Source: Candidatus Bathyarchaeota archaeon
GTDB lineage: Archaea; Thermoproteota; Bathyarchaeia; TCS64
Assembly (NCBI GenBank): GCA_016930055.1
Contig: JAFGHP010000013.1
Location: forward strand, 1-32,989
DNA: 32,989 nt
Direction: 5' to 3'
Part shown: piece after piece, positions 9,108-17,235 of the stretch
Layout of the letters: each line of letters opens with the position of its first letter
Position numbering within the stretch: the first letter of the stretch is position 1
Program-made: the position numbers and the translations under genes
Notes under the pieces: model-generated
What the model was told of the DNA's origin: nothing
The model's database searches: none
What the model saw: only the letters and a program-made list of their open reading frames with translations

Positions 9108-10463
9108 ATGAGAGAAAATGTTTGCGCAACCTACCTAGAAGCTGATGAGATTCCAACATCCTGGTATAATATTCAAGCTGATCTTCCAGTACAGCTTCCA
9201 CCACCTTTAGATCCTACAACTTTAAAACCCGTTGACCCTACACTACTTCAAAGAATTTTTAGTAAAGAATTAGTAGCACAAGAAATGTCTACTGAACGCT
9301 TTATCAAAATACCAGACGAAGTAATTGATGCTTATCTAGCATTACCACGCCCAACACCACTTTATCGTGCCCGTAGACTTGAAAAGTTCCTTAAAACACC
9401 AGCAGAAATATATTTGAAATGTGAAAACTACAGCCCAACAGGTAGCCATAAAACCAATACAGCTCTTGCTCAAGCTTATTATAATAAGAAGCAAGGGATA
9501 GAGAGACTAGCAACGGAGACTGGAGCTGGGCAGTGGGGCACAGCTTTAGCTATGTCATCTAATTTCTTCGATCTCAAATGCCAAATTTACATGGTTAGTG
9601 CCAGTTATTATCAGAAACCAGGAAGAAAAATAATTGCACAGCTTTATGGAGCAGAAATGTTCCCTTCACCAAGTAATCAAACTGAATTTGGGAAAAAGCT
9701 ACTTAAAGAAAATCCAAATAATCCTGGAACCCTCGGTATAGCTATAACAGAGGCGATAGAAGACACTCTTGCTCACGAAAATACAAGATATTCTCTCGGA
9801 TCAGTGCTTAATCATGTTCTCATGCATCAAACAATTATTGGTCTAGAAGCAAAAAAACAGTTTGAAAAAATCGATGTACAACCCGACATAGTATGTGGAT
9901 GTATTGGGGGAGGATCAAATTATGCAGGCTTTTGCTTCCCATTCATGACTGATAAACTCAAAGGAAAAACCTCAACTGAATTTGTAGCATGCGAATCAAA
10001 AGCAGTACCCCATACAACACGTGGAACCTACACATATGACTATGGTGACACAGGAAAAATGACACCTCTATTAAAAATGCTCACCATAGGACATGATTAC
10101 AAATGTCCACCTGTACATGCAGGAGGTTTAAGATACCATGGAATGGCACCATTGCTATCATATCTTCTTAATAATGGGTATGCAAAATCTGTAGCTTATA
10201 ATCAAATCGAAGTCTTCAAAGCGGCAGAAATCTTAGCTAAAACAGAAGGTTTAATTACAGCCCCAGAAACAGCTCATAGCATAAAATTTGTGATAGATAA
10301 AGCATTAGAATGTAAAAAAACAAATAAAAAATGTGTAATAGCTATGAATTACAGTGGACACGGTCTACTTGATCTTTCAGCATATGAACAATATCTAAAT
10401 AAGAAACTTATTGAATATGAACCAGAAAAAATCGTGGTTCCAGTATTTAAACCACAAACCTAA
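9108..10463 (+). CDS. trpB2: Tryptophan synthase beta chain, TrpB2 type
   Basis: PLP enzyme that joins indole (or a phosphoserine/serine-derived intermediate) to L-serine to form L-tryptophan. The 451-residue length and the long N-terminal extension with PVQLPPPLDPTTLKP are features of the TrpB2 class (COG1350) and not of classical TrpB1. The PLP lysine is Lys115 in SPTGSHKTNTAL; the substrate-side loop ETGAGQWG is at 137-144; the phosphate-binding loop GGGSNYAG is at 267-274; AGGLRYHG is also a TrpB2 hallmark. No trpA or other trp gene is in the window, so the protein acts alone or with a distant partner; TrpB2 enzymes are considered poor partners of TrpA and may salvage indole. The messenger is probably nearly leaderless, and the operator-like repeats end just before the ATG. 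Confidence 0.95.
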   Translation: MRENVCATYLEADEIPTSWYNIQADLPVQLPPPLDPTTLKPVDPTLLQRIFSKELVAQEMSTERFIKIPDEVIDAYLALPRPTPLYRARRLEKFLKTPAEIYLKCENYSPTGSHKTNTALAQAYYNKKQGIERLATETGAGQWGTALAMSSNFFDLKCQIYMVSASYYQKPGRKIIAQLYGAEMFPSPSNQTEFGKKLLKENPNNPGTLGIAITEAIEDTLAHENTRYSLGSVLNHVLMHQTIIGLEAKKQFEKIDVQPDIVCGCIGGGSNYAGFCFPFMTDKLKGKTSTEFVACESKAVPHTTRGTYTYDYGDTGKMTPLLKMLTIGHDYKCPPVHAGGLRYHGMAPLLSYLLNNGYAKSVAYNQIEVFKAAEILAKTEGLITAPETAHSIKFVIDKALECKKTNKKCVIAMNYSGHGLLDLSAYEQYLNKKLIEYEPEKIVVPVFKPQT

Positions 10464-10551
10464 ATAACATTTAAATTTAATTTAATAAATTTTAAAAATT
10501 CCCGTTTTATTTTTTATATGTTAAGATAATTTTTAGAAATATTTTTGATGT

Positions 10552-10578
10552 AAAGTATTTAAAGTATTTAAAGTATTT
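10552..10578. repeat. Three perfect 9-bp tandem repeats
   Basis: AAAGTATTT is repeated three times without a gap in the 183-base spacer between trpB2 and the ECF-like gene. A partial dyad AATAC-GA-GTATT follows at about 10599-10610, and TATTACGA occurs twice between there and the ATG at 10647. This may be an upstream control region, or simple slippage in AT-rich DNA. Confidence 0.6.
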
Positions 10579-10646
10579 ATTAATTTAAAAAAATCTTAAA
10601 TACGAGTATTACGATTTTAATTAAAAATATTACGAGAGTCGGTTTA

Positions 10647-11213
10647 ATGTACTTTAATACGAAAGAACTTGCAGGAATAACAATATGTGCATCTTTATGG
10701 GGTGTTGTTAATTCAATTTTTTCACCGATGTTCTTCAGCATGTTTGGTTTACCTCTGCTATGCGACTTGATTGGTTTCTCAGTTTTAGTATTAGCAACAT
10801 TATGGATGAGAAAGTTTGGAGCTATAACAATGGTTGGTTTAGTAGCCACAGTTATTAACTTCACTTTTAATCCAGGAGGCATCCACTTTCTAGGATTTAC
10901 AACTGCAAGTATTGCCTTTGATGTTTTAACTAACATTGTAGGTTATAATAGAATCTTTAGAAAATCAATAAATGTGGTTTTAAGCTTATTACCAATATCA
11001 ATTTTATCTGCTGCTCTAGCAGGCTACATTATTGGTACCTTCTTTATGGTTACCCCAGCATTAATCAAGTGGGGGGGAGTATTAGGTTGGGCAGGATTAC
11101 ATGCAATAGGGGGAACTATAGGAGGATCAATAGGGGTTGCTTTGGTCTTAGCTCTAATGTCTAGAAGAGTCTATGTTACTAAAGAAGAGGTTCTTGTAGT
11201 GAGATCTAAATGA
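10647..11213 (+). CDS. Putative ECF-transporter S component (substrate-binding membrane subunit)
   Basis: 188 residues, about six hydrophobic helices, no signal peptide beyond the first helix. The size and helix pattern resemble S components of energy-coupling factor vitamin transporters, which bind a vitamin or metal and associate with a separate T subunit and ATPases. Segments such as GWAGLHAIGGTIGGSIGVAL at the C-terminus and FTFNPGGIHFLGF between helices recall ECF-linked proteins of the thiamine/HMP type, but no decisive motif is visible and the substrate is open. No T component or ATPase is adjacent, so a shared module elsewhere would be needed. The stop overlaps the next gene by four bases (ATGA), implying translational coupling to the methyltransferase. 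Confidence 0.5.
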   Translation: MYFNTKELAGITICASLWGVVNSIFSPMFFSMFGLPLLCDLIGFSVLVLATLWMRKFGAITMVGLVATVINFTFNPGGIHFLGFTTASIAFDVLTNIVGYNRIFRKSINVVLSLLPISILSAALAGYIIGTFFMVTPALIKWGGVLGWAGLHAIGGTIGGSIGVALVLALMSRRVYVTKEEVLVVRSK

Positions 11214-11830
11214 ACAGCGACAAAAATGATTCTCGTAAAGATTTTTTTAATGATATGGCGGCTATCTGGGACGACAAGTACCTTAACCCTAAACTGCTAT
11301 CTTTCTTGGAAGAATTTGTTCCACTGTTCGATATCAAGAGTGGAGAAAAAGTTCTTGATGTAGGAACAGGAACAGGTGTTTTGATTCCTTTCTTACTTAA
11401 GAATGTAGGTTCTTCAGGTCTAATTACAGCTGTCGATTATGCTGAAAACATGGTTGAAATATGTAGAAAAAAACATTCACATAACACAAACGTAACTATT
11501 TTGATTCAAGATGTTGAAAAAATGGATTTCAATCACGAGGCTTTCGATACAATCACATGTTTTGGATTATTTCCACATCTAAATAACATTAATGAAGCTC
11601 TACGGAATTTTTATTATGTTTTAAAACCAGAAGGAAAACTAATTATCGCACATGCACTCAGTAGCGAAGAAATAAAAGAACACCACATGAGATCAGAATC
11701 AGTGTACGGTGATGACTTACCCGAAGTATCAGAGATGATTAATCTTTTAAATAAAGCAGGTTTCAAAGAAGTAACAGTAAGAGATGAAACAGGATTATAT
11801 CTCTGTAAATCAAAAAAGTTAAGCCAATAG
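11210..11830 (+). CDS. Class I SAM-dependent methyltransferase
   Basis: 206 residues. The SAM-binding motif I is VLDVGTGTGVLIPFLL (from residue 48), followed by an acidic strand-2 end (ITAVDYAENM), IQDVEKMDF for motif II, and DTITCFGLFPHL after it: a UbiE/Methyltransf_11-like Rossmann core. The acceptor cannot be deduced. The ATG lies inside the stop of the ECF-like gene (ATGA overlap), so the two products are made from one messenger and may serve one pathway, for example modification of an imported cofactor; this is inference. The end is followed by 100 AT-rich bases before a small ORF. Confidence 0.85.
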   Translation: MNSDKNDSRKDFFNDMAAIWDDKYLNPKLLSFLEEFVPLFDIKSGEKVLDVGTGTGVLIPFLLKNVGSSGLITAVDYAENMVEICRKKHSHNTNVTILIQDVEKMDFNHEAFDTITCFGLFPHLNNINEALRNFYYVLKPEGKLIIAHALSSEEIKEHHMRSESVYGDDLPEVSEMINLLNKAGFKEVTVRDETGLYLCKSKKLSQ

Positions 11831-11903
11831 GTAAAACCCTGATATTTAAATAAAATATGTGATTTAAGTTATCTATTTAGTACTCTATATACTATTTTGA
11901 TAA

Positions 11904-11933
11904 AGTATATATTATATCAAAACTATATATACT
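11904..11933. promoter_or_regulatory. TATATACT dyad upstream of small acidic ORF
   Basis: AGTATATA (11904-11911) and TATATACT (11926-11933) form an 8-base inverted repeat with a 14-base spacer; another TATATACT copy lies at 11886-11893. The dyad covers the region where the TATA box for a leaderless start at 11944 would be. It may be an operator, but simple AT sequence produces such patterns easily. Confidence 0.35.
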
Positions 11934-11934
11934 C

Positions 11935-12150
11935 GTGAATACTATGAAAGGCATAAAAAACAATGACCAGTACATGGATAATAAAATTGAAGACGAATTT
12001 ACAGCTTCAGAGCTACGAGAATTATTGTTTGATTCAAAGAAAACAAATGAACTCAAATCAATAGAAGAAATCATTGATAATTATGAGGAAGAAAGAATAA
12101 ATCTTGACTACGCATTGACAGAGATACTTGCAGTCTATATTTTCAATTAA
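11935..12150 (+). CDS. Small acidic protein, unknown
   Basis: 71 residues from the GTG at 11935, or 68 from the ATG at 11944. Very acidic in the middle, with a predicted helical stretch EFTASELRELLF and a second SIEEIIDNYEEERINLDYALTEIL, which suggests two amphipathic helices; no membrane segment and no cysteine. I recognise no family. It stands alone between the methyltransferase and an aminotransferase gene, with an AT-rich promoter-like region upstream. The balanced amino-acid use and regular amphipathic pattern argue for coding; the short length leaves doubt. An acidic regulator or an antitoxin-like partner is conceivable, but no partner gene is next to it. Confidence 0.5.
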   Translation: MNTMKGIKNNDQYMDNKIEDEFTASELRELLFDSKKTNELKSIEEIIDNYEEERINLDYALTEILAVYIFN

Positions 12151-12278
12151 AATATTTTAATATATTAAACATAATAAATTAATTTTAAACATTTAATAAA
12201 AATAGAATCATTTATTTTATGTTTCATTCTCAATAAAATAGATTTAACGGTTTTATCTTTAAAAGCAGATTATTAATT

Positions 12279-13397
12279 ATGAGAATCAAAGACTTCAAGT
12301 TAGAAAGGTTCTTTGCTGAACACGAGTTTTCTGTAAAATATGTTCTAGGAGCTTCTGACTGTGAGGGGATAATGCAGAGAGACCTTTTTTCAATGGCAGA
12401 CAAGGACTCTCTTGCTCTTTGGAATAATTTGAAATTAGGATATACCGAATCTCAAGGTCACCCGGTTCTTAGAGAAGAAATTTCGGAATTATACCAAGGA
12501 ATTGAAGCAAAAGATGTTATGGTACTTGCTCCTCAAGAAGGCATATTTGTCGTAATTAACAGTCTGCTAGATAAAAAGGACCATGTCATAGTAACTTTTC
12601 CAGCATATCAATCGCTTTACGAAGTTGCAGAGACAATTGGCTGTGAAGTAACTAAATGGATGCCAGATCCTTTTAATAACTGGGAACTAGACGTGGATTT
12701 CTTAAGAAGAAACATAAAGTCTAATACAAAACTATTAGTGATTAATTTTCCACACAACCCAACGGGTTATCTACCAACAAAAGAAAAGTTTTTAGAAATT
12801 ATTGAAATCGCTAAAGAACATGTTTTATACGTTTTTTCAGACGAGATGTATAGGTTCTTAGAATATGAAAAAACTGATAGGCTCCCCTCAGCTTGCGAAA
12901 TATATGATAAATCGGTTGTTTTATTTGGAATGTCTAAAACATTTTCTCTTCCAGGTTTAAGGATAGGTTGGTTAATAACTAAAGAAAAAGAACTTTTTAA
13001 AAAATTTAGTTCATTTAAAGATTATACAACAATATGCAGTAGTGCTCCCAGTGAAATATTATCAATAATGGCTTTAAGAACCAAAAACAGAATAATTGAT
13101 ATAAATCTGAAAATAATTAAAAATAATCTAAACCTCTTTGAAAGTTTTGTTTCAAAAAATAATGAATTATTATCATTTATAAAACCAAGAGCAGGTTCAA
13201 TAGCTTTCCCCTCATTAAATAAAAAAGTAGATTCAAGCAATTTCTGTCTCAACTTAATAAAGGAAAAAAGCGTAATGCTTCTTCCATCGGAAGTATATGA
13301 TTATAAGGGAAATAATTTCAGAATAGGTTTTGGAAGAACCAACTTCTCTGAGGCAATCAATAAACTTGAAGAATTTATTAACGAAAAGCAATTTTAA
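12279..13397 (+). CDS. PLP-dependent aminotransferase, class I/II
   Basis: 372 residues, fold-type I. The PLP lysine is Lys220 in GMSKTFSLPGLRIGW; the cofactor-binding Asn/Pro loop is NFPHNPTGY (156-164), and SDEMYRFL (187-194) carries the aspartate that pairs with the pyridine nitrogen. The GYTESQGHPVLREEI segment near residue 54 replaces the usual GYTxxxGxxxLR of aspartate aminotransferases. Arg228 of GLRIGW is in the phosphate-binding position. The N-terminal region is shorter than in AspC-type enzymes and resembles capreomycidine-synthase/VioD-like and cobD/hisC-like members; substrate therefore open. Start ATG at 12279, with an AT-rich upstream region and no strong Shine-Dalgarno. It is followed after 26 bases by an ATC-hydrolase-family gene, probably one transcript. 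Confidence 0.88.
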   Translation: MRIKDFKLERFFAEHEFSVKYVLGASDCEGIMQRDLFSMADKDSLALWNNLKLGYTESQGHPVLREEISELYQGIEAKDVMVLAPQEGIFVVINSLLDKKDHVIVTFPAYQSLYEVAETIGCEVTKWMPDPFNNWELDVDFLRRNIKSNTKLLVINFPHNPTGYLPTKEKFLEIIEIAKEHVLYVFSDEMYRFLEYEKTDRLPSACEIYDKSVVLFGMSKTFSLPGLRIGWLITKEKELFKKFSSFKDYTTICSSAPSEILSIMALRTKNRIIDINLKIIKNNLNLFESFVSKNNELLSFIKPRAGSIAFPSLNKKVDSSNFCLNLIKEKSVMLLPSEVYDYKGNNFRIGFGRTNFSEAINKLEEFINEKQF

Positions 13398-13423
13398 GAG
13401 TACGACATAATAGTATCGATAAT

Positions 13424-13933
13424 ATGACCGAGGAAATGGTACCACTAGTAGAAGCTGAAACCCAAGTCAAAGTCGTGACTATACGATTGGCTCTTCTTCA
13501 TTTAGCTTACTCGAAAACTTTGATCGAAGAATATGGTTGGGATCGGGGAAAACAGCTGATTCTTGATTCGATTAAACGTTATGGGGAATATGTTGCAGAT
13601 AGGACAAAGAAAGGCTATCAAAGTCTCCCAAAATATGGATTTAACGAACGTAGAGAAGGAAAACCACCTTTATGTGAATTAGGAAAAATCATGCTAGAAA
13701 TGGGTGAACCTGAAATAGGATCATTATACTGCTTAATAGATCCAGCTAAAACAATGGCTGCAGATATTAACACTAAGCTAATCCATACAAAAAACATGAT
13801 CCTTGGAGACGACGGTTGTGAATTTACTGAGGTTCCTACTACAATTGAAGATAGGGAAAATTTTGTAACTGGTAAAGATTGGTTAATGGTAGATCCTATT
13901 ATAGCAAAAAAAATACGTGAAAAAATAGATTAA
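13424..13933 (+). CDS. L-2-amino-thiazoline-4-carboxylic acid hydrolase family protein
   Basis: 169 residues resembling the ATC hydrolase family (ring-opening hydrolysis of 2-amino-thiazoline-4-carboxylate in the L-cysteine route of pseudomonads). Diagnostic parts are an N-terminal helical region, IGSLYCLIDPAKTMAADINTKL with a conserved cysteine and acidic residue, and the C-terminal LIHTKNMILGDDGCEF, where the family typically has RTK-x5-GD-x-C-F. Most members are of unknown substrate, so only the family name is supported. It probably shares a transcript with the aminotransferase upstream (26-base gap), so a role in sulfur or cysteine-like amino-acid conversion is plausible. A second member of the family lies at 19690-20187. 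An ATG at 13436 is an alternative start, but its GAGG is too close to be useful. Confidence 0.7.
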   Translation: MTEEMVPLVEAETQVKVVTIRLALLHLAYSKTLIEEYGWDRGKQLILDSIKRYGEYVADRTKKGYQSLPKYGFNERREGKPPLCELGKIMLEMGEPEIGSLYCLIDPAKTMAADINTKLIHTKNMILGDDGCEFTEVPTTIEDRENFVTGKDWLMVDPIIAKKIREKID

Positions 13934-13961
13934 CATAATTTTCAAAAAATTATATGTTTAT

Positions 13962-14318
13962 TCATAAGTTTTGTTCATTTACTCTAAATTTAACAATTTT
14001 TTTTACTAATTCATATGGAATTGGCTTGTCTATTGGAAATTGAATAGCACCTTTTGAAGTCTTATAATTAGTTAATTCTTCTTTAAATTCGAGAATTGGT
14101 GAGGGTGTAGGATAAAATCCTATGTGGTTTTTGTTTGCAGCAAAGTATACTAATACATTTTTCATTTTAAAAGCTGGCATCTGATAGCTTATTGTTTCCA
14201 ATGCGTCTGGTGCTGATTCTTTGATCACTTCCCTTAGGTTCTGTAAGATGTCTTGTATGTTCTTGGGAAATGTAGAGATGTAATCATCTATTGTACTGTA
14301 ATGTTTTTTAGATAACAT
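13962..14318 (-). CDS. DUF1801 (YdhG-like) domain protein
   Basis: 118 residues, full length for the DUF1801/YdhG family related to frataxin-like folds and sometimes described as iron-chaperone-like. The family signature is complete: the N-terminal TIDDYISTFP, the SYQMPAFKMKNVLVYFAANKNHIGFYP core (two pieces, about 63-89), TSKGAIQFPIDKPIPYELVKKIV and the closing KFRVNEQ. No metal ligands can be named with certainty. It is convergent with the preceding ATC-hydrolase gene (28 bases apart) and followed on the same strand by the ABC permease 145 bases below, so it is probably monocistronic. Identity is secure, function is not known. Confidence 0.88.
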   Translation of the reverse strand: MLSKKHYSTIDDYISTFPKNIQDILQNLREVIKESAPDALETISYQMPAFKMKNVLVYFAANKNHIGFYPTPSPILEFKEELTNYKTSKGAIQFPIDKPIPYELVKKIVKFRVNEQNL

Positions 14319-14463
14319 AATAATAGATTAAAAGAAATTTAATATAGACTTATCCAAAAATCGGATTAGAAATGATATTAAAAAGATAAAAATGTGAATA
14401 TTACCAAAATGAATAATATTCGAAATTTCGACGACTAAAAAATAATGTTAAGTGTCTTTAAAA

Positions 14464-15405
14464 TTAATCGCTTATTTGAGCTCGTTTAAGAGCATACCAA
14501 GCAATAAATGAGAATAAAAACACATAAACTATTGCTACAATAAAAGATCTTGATACTACATATGATAGGGTTTCAGTGTAAACTTCTAGAATCTTTATGC
14601 CTTCTCCTCCACCGATCTCAAATCTAATAAAGTTGACTATTGCTGATGGATTTAACGCTAGGGTAACCAAGTTTTCTGCAATCGAACCCGTTCCAGTTTT
14701 AATTTGAGGACCAGCTGTAGGTATGGGGCTTCCTTCAACCTTTAAATATCCTGTTTGCCCTCCACCAGGAAAATAGGTTAAAAACCATGTATCTCCTGTG
14801 AACAATGCATATATCCCAACAATCAGATTTAATCCAAGCCAGATACCAAACGAGCCTAATGCAGCCATTTGACTGCTTTTAGTAACTGACCCAATAGCGA
14901 AAACTATCGAAACCCAGACAAGAGTACTCAAAATGTTACCAATTAGTTGTAAAGAGATTAAATGCAGATTATTTTGTGGTCCATAAAGAAGAATATTTCC
15001 TAGAGTCAAATAAGTAAAGAGGAATATGTATGTCCCAATCATAATAAGGAGGGTTGAAGCCATTTTACTTAAAAAAACTAGTGTTCGACTTATTGGCTTT
15101 GTTAAAAGCGGAATTATGGTTCCGCTCTCGAATTCTCCTGAAATACTATTCATGCCAAGAATTATAGCTAAGAGGAAATACCACAATTCACCTGAGAACA
15201 TACTTATGCTGGTTATTCTATCTGGGTCAGGTTCTATTGGTCGATTATACATATTACCAAGAACTACAGGTAATGCTAGTGAAAGAGTGGCTAAACCAAA
15301 AGCAAGAATCATTATACCTAGAACCTTCTTCTTACGTAGATGCCATAAAACTTCATATTTTAAAACTGCATAAAAACGTATTAAAAACCCATCTTTTTTC
15401 TCCAC
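14464..15405 (-). CDS. ABC-2 type transporter permease
   Basis: 313 residues with about six membrane helices and a large extracytoplasmic loop between helices 5 and 6 (roughly 215-270). Near residues 65-130, the pattern with GEFESGTIIPLLTKPISRTLVFLSK, placed after an early helix pair, is the hallmark of NosY-like ABC-2 permeases, where this segment forms the coupling region. Function: export or membrane-linked movement of an unknown substrate, with the ATPase encoded immediately upstream. The start is GTG at 15405, preceded by a perfect AGGTGAT ribosome binding site inside the end of the ATPase gene (six-base gap), which shows tight translational coupling. Located in the cytoplasmic membrane. 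Confidence 0.9.
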   Translation of the reverse strand: MEKKDGFLIRFYAVLKYEVLWHLRKKKVLGIMILAFGLATLSLALPVVLGNMYNRPIEPDPDRITSISMFSGELWYFLLAIILGMNSISGEFESGTIIPLLTKPISRTLVFLSKMASTLLIMIGTYIFLFTYLTLGNILLYGPQNNLHLISLQLIGNILSTLVWVSIVFAIGSVTKSSQMAALGSFGIWLGLNLIVGIYALFTGDTWFLTYFPGGGQTGYLKVEGSPIPTAGPQIKTGTGSIAENLVTLALNPSAIVNFIRFEIGGGEGIKILEVYTETLSYVVSRSFIVAIVYVFLFSFIAWYALKRAQISD

Positions 15406-15411
15406 CTAAAA

Positions 15412-16347
15412 TCACCTCTCAGGTTTTGTTACCAGTTTAAGGAAAACATCTTCAAGAGTCTCAATAGTTTGATTCATCTCAATAATGACTCCACCCATAC
15501 TAGTTATCTTCTGAGAAACCAAACTTCTTACATCTTCTCTAGTGTTTAGGTTAACTCTTAATCTTTGACCATCAACCACAGTATCCTTCACATTAGGTAT
15601 TGTCTTAACGGCTTCAACAATGTTATCGTTAAGATTAAGGACTTCAAGAATGATGCTAGGTTCGAGAGATAAACCATTCCGTAAATCACTTAGGCTCCCT
15701 GAAGCCTGAATGGAGCCCTTATTAATTATGGTAATATGGGTGCAGATCTGTTGAACTTCATTTAAAAGATGAGAAGAAAGAAAGATGGTTCTACCCTCTT
15801 TAGCAATTGACTTTAACAAGTTACGGATCTCAACCATCCCAACAGGATCTAGACCAATAGAAGGCTCGTCCAGAATAAGCAGTTCTGGGTCGTTAATCAT
15901 AGCTTGAGCAATACCAAGCCTCTGCTGCATCCCTTTACTATACTCACCGATTTTATTTTGCTCCCTCCCTGAAAGCCCAACTAACTCAATTAAATGGGGA
16001 ATATCCTTCTTAATTTCATCCTTAGGGACACCATACATTTGTCCATAAAGTTCCAGCAGCTCCTCACCAGTTAGATGCTTAGGGAATTTAGGCAATTCAG
16101 GCATATAACCAACATTTTGTCTGATCTCTGGACTACCGTCTAGAGCATTTTTTCCAAAAATTTTTGCTTTACCCTCGTCGGCTTTAAGAAGCCCTAAAAG
16201 AATCTTAATGGTAGTAGATTTTCCAGCACCGTTAGGACCTAGAAATCCATGGATTGAGCCGGGTTCTACCTTTAAAGTAGCATTTTTTACTGCTGTTATT
16301 GATCCAAACTTTTTTGTTAGGTTCTCAATCTCTATAGGTATTTCCAT
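15412..16347 (-). CDS. ABC transporter ATP-binding protein
   Basis: 311 residues: a single nucleotide-binding domain plus a C-terminal extension of about 90 residues (from residue 220) typical of ATPases that serve ABC-2 exporters. Walker A is GPNGAGKS (37-44), the Q-loop region is YMPELP (81-86), signature YSKGMQQR (136-143, with the standard LSGGQ position as SKGMQ), Walker B LLILDEP (156-162), D-loop GLDP (165-168) and H-switch His193 in LSSHLL. It works with the permease 14464-15405. A 53-base gap separates it from the small protein gene upstream (16400-16651), so those three probably form one transcript. ATG start with GAGATGAT upstream. Confidence 0.93.
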   Translation of the reverse strand: MEIPIEIENLTKKFGSITAVKNATLKVEPGSIHGFLGPNGAGKSTTIKILLGLLKADEGKAKIFGKNALDGSPEIRQNVGYMPELPKFPKHLTGEELLELYGQMYGVPKDEIKKDIPHLIELVGLSGREQNKIGEYSKGMQQRLGIAQAMINDPELLILDEPSIGLDPVGMVEIRNLLKSIAKEGRTIFLSSHLLNEVQQICTHITIINKGSIQASGSLSDLRNGLSLEPSIILEVLNLNDNIVEAVKTIPNVKDTVVDGQRLRVNLNTREDVRSLVSQKITSMGGVIIEMNQTIETLEDVFLKLVTKPER

Positions 16348-16399
16348 TAAATATCATCTCAATAGCATCAAGTCTAAAGTAGATGGATCATCTTTAAAA

Positions 16400-16651
16400 T
16401 CAACTATTTTGTTTATGACTAAAATTTTGTTTAATTTCTCTAAATCGTTCTTCTGAAAGATAATATTTACCATTAATTTCAATAAATATCTCTGATTTAC
16501 CAATCCTCTTAGACATTACATCTTTAAATCTCAATGGGAGTCCGAGTTCTTCAATAGTTAAAGCAGAAGATTCATTTAATGCTCCTTTAATACGAAATCT
16601 TTCAATAACCTTATACAAGACATTTAATCGTGCTTCACGTTTTTTATTCAA
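16400..16651 (-). CDS. Small winged-helix-like protein linked to the ABC exporter
   Basis: 83 residues, soluble and basic. The pattern RLNVLYKVIERFRIKGA, then ALTIEELGLPLRFKDVMSKRIGKS, then IFIEINGKYYLSEERFREIKQ reads as helix, helix, strand, strand, helix, like a short winged-helix domain with a beta hairpin (about 50-65). This would suit a small DNA-binding regulator, but nothing proves it. It is immediately upstream of the ABC ATPase on the same strand, the place where GntR- or PadR-type regulators of exporters are often found, and the product may regulate it. The start is a TTG at 16651; no ATG is available without losing the first helix. No family name can be given with confidence. Confidence 0.6.
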   Translation of the reverse strand: MNKKREARLNVLYKVIERFRIKGALNESSALTIEELGLPLRFKDVMSKRIGKSEIFIEINGKYYLSEERFREIKQNFSHKQNS

Positions 16652-16686
16652 TTAAACCACTAAACCATAATAAAAAAAGGGATAAA

Positions 16687-17157
16687 TCACTTTTTCAAGT
16701 TAGGATACACTGCTTCTGCCACAACGCCCTCAACAGTAATCGATTTAACGACTCTAATTGTTCTAGTCTCTTTGCCAACTATGTCAATTTTAGCAAACTC
16801 AATAACTGCCTCTTCACCAACCCAATCCTTCAAGTCATTAACCTGTTTCTCCACGCCGTCCACCATAAACTTAGGCGAACATAGTAAGTACATGTTTTCA
16901 TCGTTTTCCTTGACACCTAAGATTCCACACCTGTACCCAAGAAGCGTCCCCTCAACAGAGCCATCCACGCCATTCCTGAGAGTATAATAAGTAGCCCTCA
17001 CCCAACGCCACCTGAACCACCAGTGCCTAGCATCCTCCAACTTTGGTTGCTGAATAGGATGATTGTTCTCAGCAGATACAGTCATAAAAACTCCACCAAC
17101 TATTAGAGCTGCTAAAAGCAGAGCAATATACTTCGTTTTTCTCTCCAATTTTATCAC
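16687..17157 (-). CDS. Exported small protein with signal peptide, unknown
   Basis: 156 residues from GTG 17157, or 153 from TTG 17148. A basic start (KLERKTKY) is followed by a 17-20 residue hydrophobic stretch (ALLLAALIVGGVFMTVSA) ending in an Ala-containing cleavage or anchor site at about residue 29. The exported part begins with a Trp/Arg-rich cluster, ARHWWFRWRWVRATYYTL, then a beta-rich domain with two cysteines (about 76 and 93) that could form a disulfide, in YRCGILGV and LLCSPKF. The GGTGAT at 17158-17153 fits as ribosome binding site for the TTG start at 17148, so that start may be the real one. It lies 35 bases upstream of the winged-helix-like gene on the same strand, likely one unit with the exporter. 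No known family recognised. Confidence 0.6.
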   Translation of the reverse strand: MIKLERKTKYIALLLAALIVGGVFMTVSAENNHPIQQPKLEDARHWWFRWRWVRATYYTLRNGVDGSVEGTLLGYRCGILGVKENDENMYLLCSPKFMVDGVEKQVNDLKDWVGEEAVIEFAKIDIVGKETRTIRVVKSITVEGVVAEAVYPNLKK

Positions 17158-17220
17158 CGACTCAAACTCTTTTTTCTATATAAAAACGATTTCTCACCCT
17201 TCATGCTTATCCACCATATA

Positions 17221-17235
17221 CACCAAAGGTCTACT
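17221..17235. repeat. Direct repeat copy A, 15 bp
   Basis: CACCAAAGGTCTACT, identical to bases 17600-17614. Copy A overlaps the stop codon of the two-helix membrane protein gene. The pair brackets that gene; exact matches end at the next base on both sides. Confidence 0.75.
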
